A DNA stretch of 64,000 nt from Amoebidium appalachense (lineage: Eukaryota; Ichthyosporea): contig CAVNZM010000008.1 in the NCBI GenBank assembly GCA_963693365.1, forward strand, positions 5,518,001-5,582,000. Direction: 5' to 3'. Both the position numbers and the translations under genes were made by a program. Below the pieces are notes generated by a model. The model was not told the origin of the DNA and made no database searches. It saw nothing but the letters and a program-made list of their open reading frames with translations. How positions within the stretch are numbered: the first letter of the stretch is position 1; each line of letters starts with the position of its first letter. Below, in pieces: positions 1 through 19,788 of this stretch.

Positions 1-5
1 GTGTG

Positions 6-36
<31 letters not shown>

Positions 37-131
37 AAGAGGGGAGATGGAGAGGGCGGAGATAGGTGGGGGTGGTTTTGGGGGGTGGATGGGGGGGGAG
101 AGGGGGAGGGGGGGGGGGGGCAGAGAGAGAG

Positions 132-180
<49 letters not shown>

Positions 181-649
181 AGGGAGGGAGGGAGGGAGAG
201 AGAGAGGGAGGGAGAGTGAAGGCGGATTACGACGAGAGGGAGGATAGGTGATCGGACTAGTTCCTCCCCCCCCCCCTCCCCCCCCCCCCCTCCTCCTCCC
301 CTCCCCACCCTCTCCCCCCGTGCACACACAGAGTTGTGTGTGTGGGGGGGGGGAGGGGGGAGGGAGGGGGGGGGGGGGGGCACCCACCCACCCACCCACT
401 ATCTCACCCACCATACCCAATACCAAAAAAGGGTGTGTGTGTGTATGTTTGTGGGGGGGGGGGGGGGGGGGGGGGGGGAGGGCTTTAGCCCACAAACCCA
501 GATGGCTAAAAATAACACTCACCTATGCAACCGCATGGACGTGTCATAATACTCGCATTCCCCAGGCGCCAGCAAAATGCACCTACATGCACGCACGCCC
601 CCCCCCCCCCCCCCCCCCCCCCCCTCCCCTCCCCCGAAACTCAGACGCA
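1..649. repeat. homopolymer and GA/GT simple-repeat block
   Basis: The block is built of G runs (from about 8, 105, 345 and 452), a (GA)n tract (about 121-210) and C runs (about 267-320 and 598-625). Every ORF here is a by-product of the repeats. One short unique island at about 211-251 encodes K-A-D-Y-D-E-R-E-D in one frame just before a GT. It could be an upstream exon of the recycling-factor gene, but the intron phase does not fit the exon at 1141, so it is not called. Confidence 0.85.
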
Positions 650-790
650 ATTGATGACTTGGGCCCTCCCTGAGGATGGGCTCTGCTTATGACGCATACT
701 GTGCGCATGGCTGATGTTGCATACTTGAATGTTTGCCTTTGCATGTGTCCTTCGTGTATGCGTACTTCGTACCGTGTTCCGCATTCAACC
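650..790 (-). repeat. interspersed repeat 'R1' copy, flanked by C runs
   Basis: About 140 bases that recur many times in this window. Shared blocks read, in the opposite orientation, GCGGAACACGGTACGAAG, then CACATGCAAAGGCAA, then AGCAGAGCCCATCCTCAGG. This copy lies in reverse orientation between two C-rich runs. Other copies are at 20664, 22770, 23095, 25035, 25225, 47118 and 49177. No coding potential is seen. The nature of the element (SINE, MITE or other) is unknown. Confidence 0.7.
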
Positions 791-822
791 CCCCCCCTCC
801 TCTCCCCCCCTCCCCACCACGA

Positions 823-831
823 CCACACACA

Positions 832-905
<74 letters not shown>
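823..905. repeat. (CA)n microsatellite
   Basis: About 80 bases of nearly pure CA repeat, followed by an A-rich purine tract to about 1110 that includes (AATA)n. This would form the end of the intron just upstream of the putative recycling-factor exon. Confidence 0.95.
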
Positions 906-906
<1 letters not shown>

Positions 907-1140
907 GAAAAAAGAAGAAAGAAAAAAGAAAAAAGGAAGAGGGAGACAAGAAAAAGAAATGCTTGAAAGAGGACTCATGAAATTTAGAAAGAACGAAAAA
1001 GAAAAGGGACACAAGGACTGATGAAAAAAGACAAGGAAAACAGTGAAGAGCAGTGTAAATAAATAAATAAATAAATAATAATAATGATAAATAAATAAAA
1101 ACACGACTAACAAAGCACGTTCGCGCGCACACAGCTGCAG

Positions 1141-1212
1141 ACCTTCACAGACAAAGCTGTCAAAGAAATTGACGACCTTTTGGCCAAGAAAACGAAGGCT
1201 ATTATGGGCTGA
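1141..1212 (+). CDS. last exon of a mitochondrial-type ribosome recycling factor (partial)
   Basis: A 24-codon open segment follows a good acceptor (CAGCTGCAG ending at 1140) and ends in TGA at 1210-1212. Its 23 residues begin TFTDKAVKEID and end in KKTKAIMG. Ribosome recycling factors end in a helix with a T-D-K/D-x3-x-(L/I)-(D/E) pattern and lysine-rich tail, and mitochondrial members finish with a K-T-K-x-(L/I)-(L/M)-G-like ending, which this segment resembles closely. The protein would dissociate post-termination ribosomes with EF-G2 in the mitochondrion. The rest of the gene must lie in or beyond the repeat-filled DNA upstream, and no upstream exon could be fixed. The call rests on one short exon, so family assignment is probable rather than certain. 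Confidence 0.6.
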   Translation, partial: TFTDKAVKEIDDLLAKKTKAIMG

Positions 1213-1522
1213 AACGGCTGGCAGATATTAATAATTTAACTATATTGTTAGAGGAACTTACAATGTTTGAAAGTGTATTGAAAATTTGTTTTGTTTGTGA
1301 TAAGCATTTACGTGAAACAAAGTTACTGTTCTTTGCTTTTTCTGCAGTGTCTATTTAGTTGAATGCGGCGGATTGTTTAGAGAAATTGAAATATGTTTCA
1401 TTACCAATGTAGATTTACCCCTCCTCCCACCCACCCCCACCCACCCACACGCACACAATCACACAAACACAGGCACGCGCACGCACGCGCGCACACACAC
1501 ATACACGCGCGCGCACACACAT

Positions 1523-1579
<57 letters not shown>

Positions 1580-1862
1580 TCACACGCGCGTGCGCGCACA
1601 TACAAGCGCACCCACACACATGTCACCAAACACACAAAGTTTTAACACATAATGAAATCCGAAAGAATAAAAAATAAAAAATGATCATCAGAGGACCGGC
1701 AACTGTTCGTTTGATACTGAGGCCTTCCCTTGTCGATGTGGCGCTGCAGAAGTCCGAAAGTGTTCAATTTTTCCTCCCTGTATCGTCTTCTTTAGCCTTT
1801 TATAAGGAGTTCATTCCTTTCCCCCCCCCCCCCCCCCCCCCATTCCCCCCCTTTCTTCCGTG

Positions 1863-1917
<55 letters not shown>

Positions 1918-1965
1918 GGCTCTCGACCTCTCTCGAGCTCTCTCTCTCTCTCTCTCTCTCAAGCT

Positions 1966-2002
<37 letters not shown>

Positions 2003-2127
2003 CCCCCTCCCCCCCCCCCCCCCCCCTCTCTGAGACCCCCTCTTTCTCTCCCCCACCCTCTGTCCCTCTCTTTCTCTCTCTCTCTAGATCTGAGACTCTC
2101 TCTCTGTGTGTGTGCGCGCGGCTCTCG

Positions 2128-2191
<64 letters not shown>

Positions 2192-2457
2192 GCAGGCCAA
2201 AGTGTAGTCCAGGCCAAAGTGTAGTCCAACTGGAAACTTGGACTCCGGGCCAAAGTGTAGCCACCTTGTCATTGGAAAAGGAGGGGTGACTTCAAGTTGG
2301 CAAATTCGTGTGTGCACGTCAGTGTGTGTGTGTGTGTACACATGTGTGTGTGCTTGTGTGCGTGCACGGTGTCTGTGCACGTGTTAAAGAACATGTGCAC
2401 GTGTGTGATCGCGCACATGGTCCCCCCCCCCCCCCCCCCCTTTTTTTTTGTGTGTGT

Positions 2458-2498
<41 letters not shown>

Positions 2499-2610
2499 GT
2501 CACATACTCACACACATGCACACACGCGCGCGCGCTTCCACACATATATACGCACACACACACACAAAGACACGACGTGTGCCACCTCAACTTGTCACGA
2601 CGTGTACATG
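1213..2610. repeat. intergenic simple repeats (CA/CG, CT, poly-G)
   Basis: The stretch holds a CA/CG-mixed tract (about 1450-1620, alternating purine-pyrimidine), a (CT)n tract (1867-2000) and a 61-base G run (2129-2189). Three imperfect copies of GGCCAAAGTGTAG follow at about 2195-2262, then GT repeats, a C run and a 40-base G run to about 2496. Short unique stretches at 1213-1430 and 1640-1820 show no convincing exon. Confidence 0.8.
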
Positions 2611-3965
2611 TATGATGCAGGGGTGGTCTAAATTTAAGATTTTCCCAAATTAAGATTCTAGCGCTAGAAATTTTATTTTTTTATAATGACTTTATTGATG
2701 TGCTCATGTGTTCGAAGGACACGAAAAAGAGATATCCCAGATATGTCGAGAGACGATTTTCGAGTCACTCAAATGAGAAGTACAGTAAGCTCACTGGAAT
2801 ACGGACCCAAAAGTATGAAAATACAAAAAAACACATACGGCAGCCTAACGCACTACTGAAGACGATAAGTTGATATCTCGGCTGCCACAACAACAACAAC
2901 AACAACAACAACAAAAAAACCTCAATAAAGGTGACCTAATATGAATTGAGTTTGAGTAAACGCACACGTTAACAGCTAATTAGCATCGATGGCAGGGTGC
3001 AAAATGAGAAGCTTGGGGTATGCATATGGCTAGATTGCTCCATCAAAGCCACGAAGATGTCTAGGCTACAAATTGCTAGGAAGCCATCTGTAACTACTCT
3101 AGAGACAGAGCCCTCCCCATCACTGAAGCAGCACAAGCATATAAGGTTTCGAAAGAACAGTACAGAACATGTAAGACTGCAGAACTACCTTAGGGGGCGC
3201 GGCGACAGGAGTAACCCTCCAAGGAGAATAGCAGCCAAACAAGGTAGCCTAGCTGTAACGGGAGATGCAAAAGGAACCAATACTACCAAGCAAGCGGGTA
3301 CACAAATCAAGGCTATAGAGCTAACTGCCACCACAAGAGCCCGTAACTGTAGCCGGCTGAGGAAGCTTCTCGACGTCCCAGTCTGCCACAAACTACACCG
3401 GACACGCGCCGCGGAGGAGACGTCAACCAAGCCACAGTGGCACCCCAAGGAGAAAACGTAGAGTTAGAGAAAACTTAGTTGTGCCCCCCATGATAGAAAA
3501 AGGGTGCCGTCGCTAACCCAGAAGGCCACCAACCCCCGAGAAGCCTCGCGGCAATCAGAGAACCATCCGCGCGCCCCGACGGGTGAAGGACGCGAAGACA
3601 GAACCATGATGGAGAGAGGTATGTAGCTCACCAGCTCCTTGGGGCCCGCAGGAAACAACCATCACCCCGGTTGCCCCAGCACCTGCCTGGAGGTCATCCC
3701 CCCTGCACCGGACTTCAGTCCCGTCTAGAATTTTTAGAAAATTTAAGATTCTAGCTGGCTAGCCCACACGGTACATATGAAGAAAAAAAAAAAAAATTCC
3801 TTTTGACTGGATTTATTCGGCGGTAAGATATGCAAGTATGCACGGCATACTGAGACAATAAAAACTTCACGAGTTATTCAGTAACAAGTGAAAATGAATT
3901 TTTTTTCCTGACGTCCTGGTGGGCTAGGCGGGGTTCTGGAAATAAGATTCTAGCACACTGCAGCC
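2611..3965. repeat. probable degenerate transposon-derived block
   Basis: The block is bounded and interrupted by a recurring AAGATTCTAG motif (2653, about 3744 and 3947). A 30-base stretch at 2676-2705 is identical to 60945-60974, where it appears to be the 3' end of a LINE fragment carrying AATAAA on the minus strand. An (AAC)n tract lies at about 2887-2913. The single longer ORF (2997-3461, +, 154 aa, Lys/Arg/Thr-rich) has no recognisable domain and could be a remnant of an element ORF. Confidence 0.4.
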
Positions 3966-4036
3966 AAAATTCACAATCTCAAATTCGGCCTACCCCTGTA
4001 TACAGACATCACGGGCCGTACACATGTAAAAAAGCT

Positions 4037-4044
4037 ACGAACGC
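4037..4044 (+). repeat. 8-bp target-site duplication (left), hAT-like copy A
   Basis: ACGAACGC lies immediately before the CAGGGTTCGAAG terminus at 4045 and is repeated at 5472-5479 immediately after the GCGAACCCTG terminus. Eight-base target duplications are typical of hAT elements. Confidence 0.75.
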
Positions 4045-4270
4045 CAGGGTTCGAAGGACGGTGGAGCCCATTAACGGAAGTCGAAATCCCTTTTCGGAAA
4101 ACCTCTTCGAAAATCAGAATGCTGTGTATGTGTACATGCCAGTGTGGGTGTGTGTGTTTGTACCAACAATTTCTTGTGTGTGTGTGTGTGTTTGTGTACT
4201 GTGTGTGTGTGTGTGCCACGGGGTGTGTGTGCGTATGCGCCGTGTACATGGTGTGTGTGTGCAGTGTAAG

Positions 4271-4308
<38 letters not shown>

Positions 4309-4676
4309 TGTGGGTGTGGGTGGGTGGGTGCATAGCATGTGATTGTACAGGGTGGATGCATGTGCACGTTTGTAATACAGTTATCATGATCTGAGATAGT
4401 ATGTGCCTGTGCACGTGTACTTGCCTAAAGCTCTACTTAGTCTAGACTAAGTAGCCTGGTCGTCATGTGTGGTCAGTCACGGCTGTGTATCTATGTGCAT
4501 GTGTGTCTTTGAACGGAACACAGTCACTGGTGCACAGTGTGTGTATTGCCTGCCATTTAAGACGCGTGCCACTGATCGTGATACACATGGCACCTGTACC
4601 TGGTGGCCGTCGACTCTGAGCATCTAGATCCATTCCATGTTTAGTTAGGCTTTCCTGGGGGGGGAATTCGAAGGGC

Positions 4677-4713
<37 letters not shown>

Positions 4714-4725
4714 ATCCGCCTGAGA

Positions 4726-4774
<49 letters not shown>

Positions 4775-5017
4775 GGCCGGAGCGGCGGTGGGGGGAGAAG
4801 GAGGGGCAGCACTGGTGGAGGGAACGGTGGGCAGCGGAGGATGGGGGAATGGGGTTCGATTTCTGGGCCGGGGGGGGGGGAATTCTTGAAGTGGAGGTCG
4901 CGGCCGGCCTATATATACATGCGCAGGCATATGCATTGTATGTTCATGTGGCCATGCATGGCTATGATGCATATGTGGTGTCACGGCTGTGTGTGTGTGA
5001 CTGTGTGTGTGTGTGTC

Positions 5018-5049
<32 letters not shown>

Positions 5050-5471
5050 GGTGTGTGCATAAATGTGTTTGGTGTGACAACATGTACATGTTGAATGAAG
5101 CTTTAGTAGGAAGAAGATTGCAGTTCATATCATGATTTATGTGGCTTGACCCGGATGTGCTGGAATGGGGACAATAATCGGCCTAAAAGAAGCCCCCTTT
5201 AACGTTCCGGTGCACCTGTCTGAGTGCACGAAGGCACGTATAGGTGTGTGCGTGCTTGTGCAGGAGTATGCGGGTGTGTGTGCGTTCGTCAGGGTTCGAA
5301 GTTACGAAAAAAATCGGAATTTCCGATATTTGAAAACACAATTCCGAAAATCGTCCCAGCCGAATCGGAACGATGGGGGGGCTTCGGGCGTTCCGATTCG
5401 GCCGGGACGATTTTCGGAACTGTGTTTTATAATATCGGAAATGCGGATTTTTATCGTAACTGCGAACCCTG
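4045..5471. mobile_element. non-autonomous hAT-like element, copy A
   Basis: The element has inverted termini CAGGGTTCGAAG at the left and the complement of CAGGGTTCGCAG at the right, with 8-bp direct repeats ACGAACGC outside. Its body (about 4090-5090) is a near-identical inverted match of 42458-43345, including distinctive unique blocks among the GT repeats, so it belongs to the same family as copy B. It lacks the roughly 2-kb segment that in copy B holds the transposase remnant. It is therefore an internally deleted derivative. The region 5099-5471 is anomalous: it carries an inverted copy of the right terminus and of flanking DNA (see findings). Confidence 0.75.
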
Positions 5472-5785
5472 ACGAACGCACACACACCCGCATACTCATG
5501 CACAAGCACGCACACACCCTAACACGTACTGACGTGTTGCCGCACGTGCGACGTTTAACATCTACAAGTAAAAAAAAAAAAAAAAAAAAAAAAAGAAAGA
5601 AAGGAGACACCGCCTCAGTAGGTGGTAGGCACACACCTATGTATACGTGCCTTCGTGCACTAAGACAGGTGCACCGGAACGTTAAAGGGGGTTTCTTTTA
5701 GGCCGATTAATTGTCCCCATTCCAGCACATCCGGGTCAAGCCACATAAACCATGATATGAACTGCAATTTTCTTCCTAAAGCTTT
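5099..5785. repeat. long imperfect palindrome (fold-back) spanning the right end of copy A
   Basis: The left arm (about 5099-5379) is mirrored by about 5380-5785. Blocks such as GACCCGGATGTGCTGGAAT, GGTGCACC and the AATCGGAATTTCCGATATT region recur inverted. As a result both strands carry long ORFs with the same C-terminal residues (RNVKGGFF), which is a symptom of symmetry and not of two genes. The right arm has an extra insertion of about 110 bases (about 5520-5635) that includes an A run. Confidence 0.85.
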
Positions 5786-7869
5786 ATTATTATTATTCCA
5801 TTCTTTATTTCTATTTTTTTTCTCTTTTATTTTTCTTTATTGTCGTCTTATGGCGCATCTGTACCTTGCTGCCGGCAAAAAGATGGTGCGCAGCTGATGC
5901 GCAGTACGCCAATCATATAGCTAGAATCCCCTCTGACCCGACCCGGCCCAAAAAGCTAAAAGAAACCCCCTTTAACGCACACACAAGTAGAGTCGAGGTC
6001 CGAATTTCATTCGCACTTCAAAAAATTTGTCACGGCGGATCCTCCTGGGCCAGGCTCATGATCGTTCCCAAGTACTAATAGTCACGCAAATAGCTAAATA
6101 GTACTCTCATGAGCTATCATGCATTGTACTAGTTAGGCAACCTTGTTTAAATTTTACATAAACCATAACGTGTGTGCACGTGTTTGTGCCACCACTTACG
6201 TGACACTGAGTATGATCATGATAGGGCCATGAGTCACTGGTGAATTGACTATTTTTAGTGTGAATTGACTGTGTCAACTCCTGGGCCCTGGCGGCACACG
6301 TGTCAATGACGTATGGTGGCGGGTTTGCTTCGAATGTACACGAAACCTCCTTCTGTTTACTACGCCAGAAACACGTTTGATTGGCTGACGTGGATAGGCG
6401 ACCGTTCCCCACAACTCAGGAAAAAGCTACTTCTAACTGAAATTTGCAAACTAAATAATAAACAAACGGGCATATGTAGAGCTAAAGCTTTTTTTACGAT
6501 TATATATAAGCGTGTAAAAATAAACAAAAACTAAAAAATATACATTATCAATGTAGTCAGTGTAGTGAGACTATGGGAATTGTGGAGTAACGCGCACAGT
6601 ACCAGAACCCGATAAATATTGCCAACTAGTAAAATTAGCTGATTTCTAGACAGCCTTGCTGGCTTGGGAGACTAATGGCACGCACCGAGATCGAACTGAT
6701 CCTCCAATCAGGCCTGCTTTACCACCCACACTAGAACGCGGCATATCGAGGAATGTATCCTACGTAGGAACCCCCTGGAAAAGCCTTTACTAATCCCAAA
6801 CTTTTAGGCTTCCAGGCTCCATTTTGCAGTTAAAAACATTGGTAAGGTTCTTTTTGTACGCCTAGATTAACTTTTTTCGGATACTAAGCAAAGTTTTAGC
6901 ACGCTTTCTGTTTTTCACGTGTTTCTAAACATTTTCCTGCACATCCAGCAGATCTTTGCCACCGAATCTCCGCCAATCATAATTTAGGCTAATTCAGAAA
7001 AATGTGAGTCACTGAGTGCATCAGTGTCATCACGTGCGATCGCGAGGGCATGGCGGATTCCAGAAAGTTGACATTACAACTTACAAGTCTACTCGTTTCA
7101 TAATTCCTGGTGTGTAGCAAATCTCGTTTCGAAATTAATCAAAATGTACTGCTTAGTATCCTATATCTCGCAAGGACATCGTATCTTTTCGTTGCCAAGT
7201 TGCCAAGAGTCGAAAAATGTCCCCAAGAGGACACTATATTAGTAAGATTCCCGCGCCACTATGCTATGGCTACGTCACACTGGGAATTCCAGGAGAGAAC
7301 AATAAAATAAAGATATTTGAAAGGGGAAGTAGTGACAAGAGATATATAATATTTTAATTTGTATTATGAGGAAGCTTGTGGTTAGCTTTAGTATAGCCAT
7401 TTCGAGAATGCATATGCTGGCGCACTGGGGCACAATGGTTTGGCTCAGGAATGCGCTTTGGCAAACATCCCCTCGCCTACATTTGCTACAGGTCATGCAA
7501 TACTATTGCCGGTTGTCAGAGTTCCCAAAGCTATAAACATCCGAAACTCACGGAAGCCTCCGTCAATCAGTTTTGTTTTGCGCCGAAGCACAGCTGGTGG
7601 GCTGTACTGTACGTCTATGTAACTCTTTCCTTGGGAGGGGAAAAAGGTCTCACACAAGAGGTAATTTTTTCCTCCCTTGTTCTTTTTTTTTGTTTCTTTT
7701 TCCCCAACAAAACGGTGCGTTTACAATACGTAACGTAACGGCACCTTGTTCAACTCTCGACGCAGTTGCTGTTGTACTCTTTGGTACTAGTACACAAGCT
7801 TTCCCCTACGGTACCTGGGTTTCGTCTTTCGTCGCACGCTACACCAGCACCCTTCTTACACTGTAAATA
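5786..7869. other. unique AT-moderate intergenic DNA, no gene seen
   Basis: This is about 2 kb of mostly non-repetitive sequence with only short ORFs (under 102 codons) on both strands and no recognisable domain. A short match to the hAT palindrome arm (AAAAGAAACCCCCTTTAACG) lies near 5957-5976. The last few hundred bases, with pyrimidine tracts before 7870, are the likely promoter/5' UTR of the following small gene. Confidence 0.5.
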
Positions 7870-8214
7870 ATGGAGCTTCCTTATCGTATGGAACGCCAGG
7901 CTTCCATGCCTGTCAAAATGTCAGCGCGCATGAGCGTGCTCCCACCAGAAAACATGCGTGTTGCCCGGCAGGTATCCTTCAAGGAAACCATCGAAGAGTA
8001 CCCAACATACGAAAAATACAACGGTTTCTTCTCCGAATACGACCGACGCCCTATTCATCGTCAGAAAAACATGACAGAATCGCAGGTTAAGGAGATCTTT
8101 GAGGACTTGAAGCAGCTTAGAGACGAGCTTTTTCCTGATGGAAACCCCTTCCAGGAAGGATCTGGACGCCAGAGCTCCGACGCCAGTGTTTCGGACCTAG
8201 CCGAGCTTGAGTAG
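7870..8214 (+). CDS. small intact protein with VSF-TY-YDRR motif, 114 aa
   Basis: The intact single-exon ORF starts at an ATG in a TAAATAATGG context and ends in TAG. It lies in sequence free of simple repeats, unlike nearly all other long ORFs nearby. The protein has a basic, Met/Arg-rich N terminus (about 1-35), a motif RQVSFKETIEEYPTYEKY followed by a YDRRP segment (about 33-62), a predicted helix (about 68-88, with EIFEDLKQLRDEL) and a Ser/Asp-rich tail. The VSF piece could be a PP1-type RVxF docking site, and the TY-x-x-YDRR pattern recalls short conserved motifs of some fungal proteins, but both are inferences. No catalytic domain is seen. A polyadenylation signal AATAAA lies at 8421-8426. 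It is probably a real gene of unknown function. Confidence 0.65.
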   Translation: MELPYRMERQASMPVKMSARMSVLPPENMRVARQVSFKETIEEYPTYEKYNGFFSEYDRRPIHRQKNMTESQVKEIFEDLKQLRDELFPDGNPFQEGSGRQSSDASVSDLAELE

Positions 8215-8420
8215 ACATCTCCCAACATGTTGAAGCTATTTTATTGAAACCATGTGCATATTTATATAGACTTAGTGGCCCCATACAAACCACAACACGG
8301 CGCACTTTCGAATGAATGGACTTTACTTGTGCGCGTAGGTGAATGGGAACCTATACTGTCTCTAATACTTGAACCCATGTTGCATAGCCCTTGGCACAGT
8401 TTAATGTCAATGATGCAGTA

Positions 8421-8426
8421 AATAAA
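8421..8426 (+). terminator. AATAAA polyadenylation signal of the 114-aa gene
   Basis: AATAAA lies 207 bases after the TAG stop at 8214, in a unique AT-rich stretch, at a normal distance for a 3' UTR. Confidence 0.5.
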
Positions 8427-9243
8427 GAATAAGTTCTTGTATGACTTTCCTCACCAACTCGAACCTCCCCCCCCCCTCCCCCTATGCTCCCCGGGCCCCT
8501 TGGCTCTCTGCGTGTAACCTTAGTAATTTCGAGTGGGCTTCCCCCTCTATTTTCATAGGGGCTCACCTTTGTCGTACCTACACTTTACACCTGCGTTTCG
8601 TCTCTGCTCCCATCTCAACCTTTCCAGATGCTTGTAACTGAATGTGTGGTAACGTTGAAATCATTTAGAGTATTCTCAATACTCGTTGTACTCTTGCTTG
8701 TTATATCTCTCCATTTTCTCTCCCGCAGTACTCAAAAGTTTGGTTTAAAAGGAGGTAGCACTCGGGGGTTTGTGTACAGGGTAGGGAGGTTGGTGGTGGT
8801 GGTTTGTGTGTGTGTGGTGGACGGGGGGGGGGGGGGAGGGGATGGAAAAGAAACTCACATGAGGGCCACCATGGCCATCATCGTCTACAGACATAACAGT
8901 CTTGCCACCGGGGAGAAGACATTCTTCTAACCTTTTTTTGGGTTGTGCTCGTATATATGTGGTAGAGGGTGTGTTTTGTGTGTGCGTGTGGGTGGGGGTT
9001 GGGAAGGACGACGTAAAGGGAGAGGGGGAGAGGATGTTGCTGTAACCGTTTAGCCCTGCTTGGCAAGTTCCGAAAGCGAGTCAGAAAAGTAGTGCCACGA
9101 GGGCTCAACCTTTTCCACATAAAATGCTCAAGTTTGGAAAAAGAGCAAGACGAATGGCTTGCAGGGAGTTTTTGTGTGCATGCACATTGTGTGAGGCGTG
9201 AGGTGAGGTATCGTTGAGTGGGGGAAGGCATGGGGGGGGCCGG

Positions 9244-9281
<38 letters not shown>

Positions 9282-9792
9282 GGCCCCGGCGAGGCTCAGA
9301 CTGGAGGAATTACGTAATCAGCGAATCACAGTTCACCTCTCGAATCGGTTCGGTTTGATAATCTATCACACACCTACCAGGTATACTTTTGCCCCATTTG
9401 TTGTGTGCGATTTACCGGTCTGGTCCGTTATTACACGGGCCAAGTGGACTGATTTCCTGGCCCGTCACCCAACAGTCAGTTCGGATTCAAGCGTTTTCAA
9501 GGTTTCAAAGGCTGTTTTGTTTTGTTTTTCCTTCACACACAAAACACCCTGATTCCTACAGTGTAGTGTGGGCTCGTTAGGTATCAAAGATTCAAACACC
9601 TTACGCGAGTAAATATTGTGTTTCCTTCTGTTTGTGTCACATGTCGTCCAGTGTCTCTTTGTTTCACGGAAAGGTTGTAAAGGCATGGGCAATGATTGAG
9701 TAGCCTGAACAGAGCAAGTTAATTTTAACACTGAATTAGGTAAACGTTTGGTGGGACATCGTGCCTTGATTCATTACGGCCAGACAAGAAGA
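8427..9792. other. intergenic region and likely promoter of the penta-EF-hand gene
   Basis: Mixed unique DNA with GT/G-rich patches (about 8800-8840 and 8950-9010) and a G run (9244-9280). ORFs are short or repeat-driven. The unique stretch 9290-9790 directly precedes the initiator exon at 9793 and probably contains its promoter and 5' UTR. No TATA element stands out. Confidence 0.4.
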
Positions 9793-18156
<8,364 letters not shown>

Positions 18157-18787
18157 TTGGCCGAGGGTCATGCGTGGAATGTGGGGAATGTGTGGAATGC
18201 ACCCGTGCCGTGTGCCGTGATAGAGGCTGCAACGATGATTTGTGTGTTTGTGTGCCGGGGGGGGGGGGGGGGGGGGGGGGGGGATCCACAAGTATGGCGA
18301 ATATCTTTTCTGGGATAGAGTGGGTGTGGGTGTGGGTGTGTTTGTGCGTTTGAAGTTTTTGAGGGGGTTAGGCGGTACTTATATATGTATAGTGCTACCT
18401 CTCGTGTCCTGCATATGATACATACTTGCTAGTGTTAATTTATATATAATACTCGCAACTGTTTAGTGGTCACTTATCGAGTTTCCCTACACTATTTTTT
18501 TTTTACAGCTTGGATCAACACATCGTGTGTTGTAATCTGCATTGAACGGTCTGATTTGTACATTCGATTTGTTTGTATCTACTTTTGTTCAGAATTATAA
18601 TCAATTAGGCTGCCCTTGCCTTTTCGATGGATGTTTGGGGGCTGATAAATTTAAAGAGGTGGGGAGGGGAGTATTGCCAATCCCTTCGGATGAATATAAA
18701 TAAAAGGAACTGCTCTGTGAGCATATTGCTCGATTCAATAGTACACGTGTCTCTCCTCCCTATGTGTGTGTTCATTGTTCTCTCTCT

Positions 18788-18829
<42 letters not shown>

Positions 18830-19011
18830 TGGAGGGGTTCGCTTCTCTTTTTCTCTGCTCTTTGGGCGGCAACGTGTGTGACACCGGTGTGTGTGTGTGT
18901 TGGAGGAACCGGGGAACCAGGGGGGGGAGAGGGGGGGGGAGGGGGGGGGGGGGGGGGGGGGGGGGAGGTTACACTTGTCTCTCCTCACTCTCTTTCCTTG
19001 AGTGTGTGTGT

Positions 19012-19045
<34 letters not shown>

Positions 19046-19071
19046 TAGCAATTGCTTTTTCCCCCTCTCCT

Positions 19072-19113
<42 letters not shown>

Positions 19114-19566
19114 TATGTGAGTGCCTGGGTGTGTGTGACCGTGCGCTTGTGTGTGTGCTTGTGAGGGCCGGGGTAATCATTTGGGCATTGCTATGCCACC
19201 AGATGTACAGAACATGAAGAAGCATCACTCCATGCATTGCCGTAAAATGAGACAAAGAATGACACGTTAAAGTTTATTAAATTAATGCACCAATAGAAAT
19301 TATTCTTTTAGAAATCATGTCCTATCCTGGCGCTAGCCTAAATTAACGTTCCAACCTTGGCAGCGTTAAATAATATCCACATTAATGCGGTTGGCATGGC
19401 TAAATTTAGAACGGCCAATTCTTACTATATTGTACATGAGTTGTATTGTATGTTGCATATAAGCAGATAGTATTTCCCCCAACTCTAACCCATACCATGA
19501 CGAATACATTCCACCCGAAACCCATGCTCCACTCACTCCCCAATCTGAAAGCAATCGACCCCCTCC

Positions 19567-19597
<31 letters not shown>

Positions 19598-19788
19598 ACC
19601 CACCCACCCCTCCTCCACCCCACCCCCCGCCCAACCCAACCAAACAATCATAATCATCGAAAACTTAAACACTTAAACGTTTGCCTTTGCCTTTCCCGGC
19701 GACGCATGAGGGTGCACGCCAAACCCATTCCCGGCTCCCTGCAAAGCTACCGTAGGAAGACTCCCCTTCCTCCCCCCAACTGTAACCG
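18157..19788. other. 3' region of the penta-EF-hand gene and intergenic repeats
   Basis: Unique AT-rich DNA at 18300-18760 follows the stop and a G run (18258-18283). Then come (GT)n, G runs (18940-18965 and 19012-19044) and another GT tract (19076-19110). The unique stretch 19160-19560 has no convincing ORF, and a C run follows at about 19570-19597. Confidence 0.5.

Noticed and set aside
5165-5701. 178-codon ORF and its minus-strand twin sharing the same C terminus
   Set aside because: Explained by the palindrome; the same peptide is read from both arms.
6660-6750. tRNA-like or SINE head on the minus strand (AGTTCGATCTC resembling a B box)
   Set aside because: No anticodon stem or T stem can be paired and the acceptor ends do not match.
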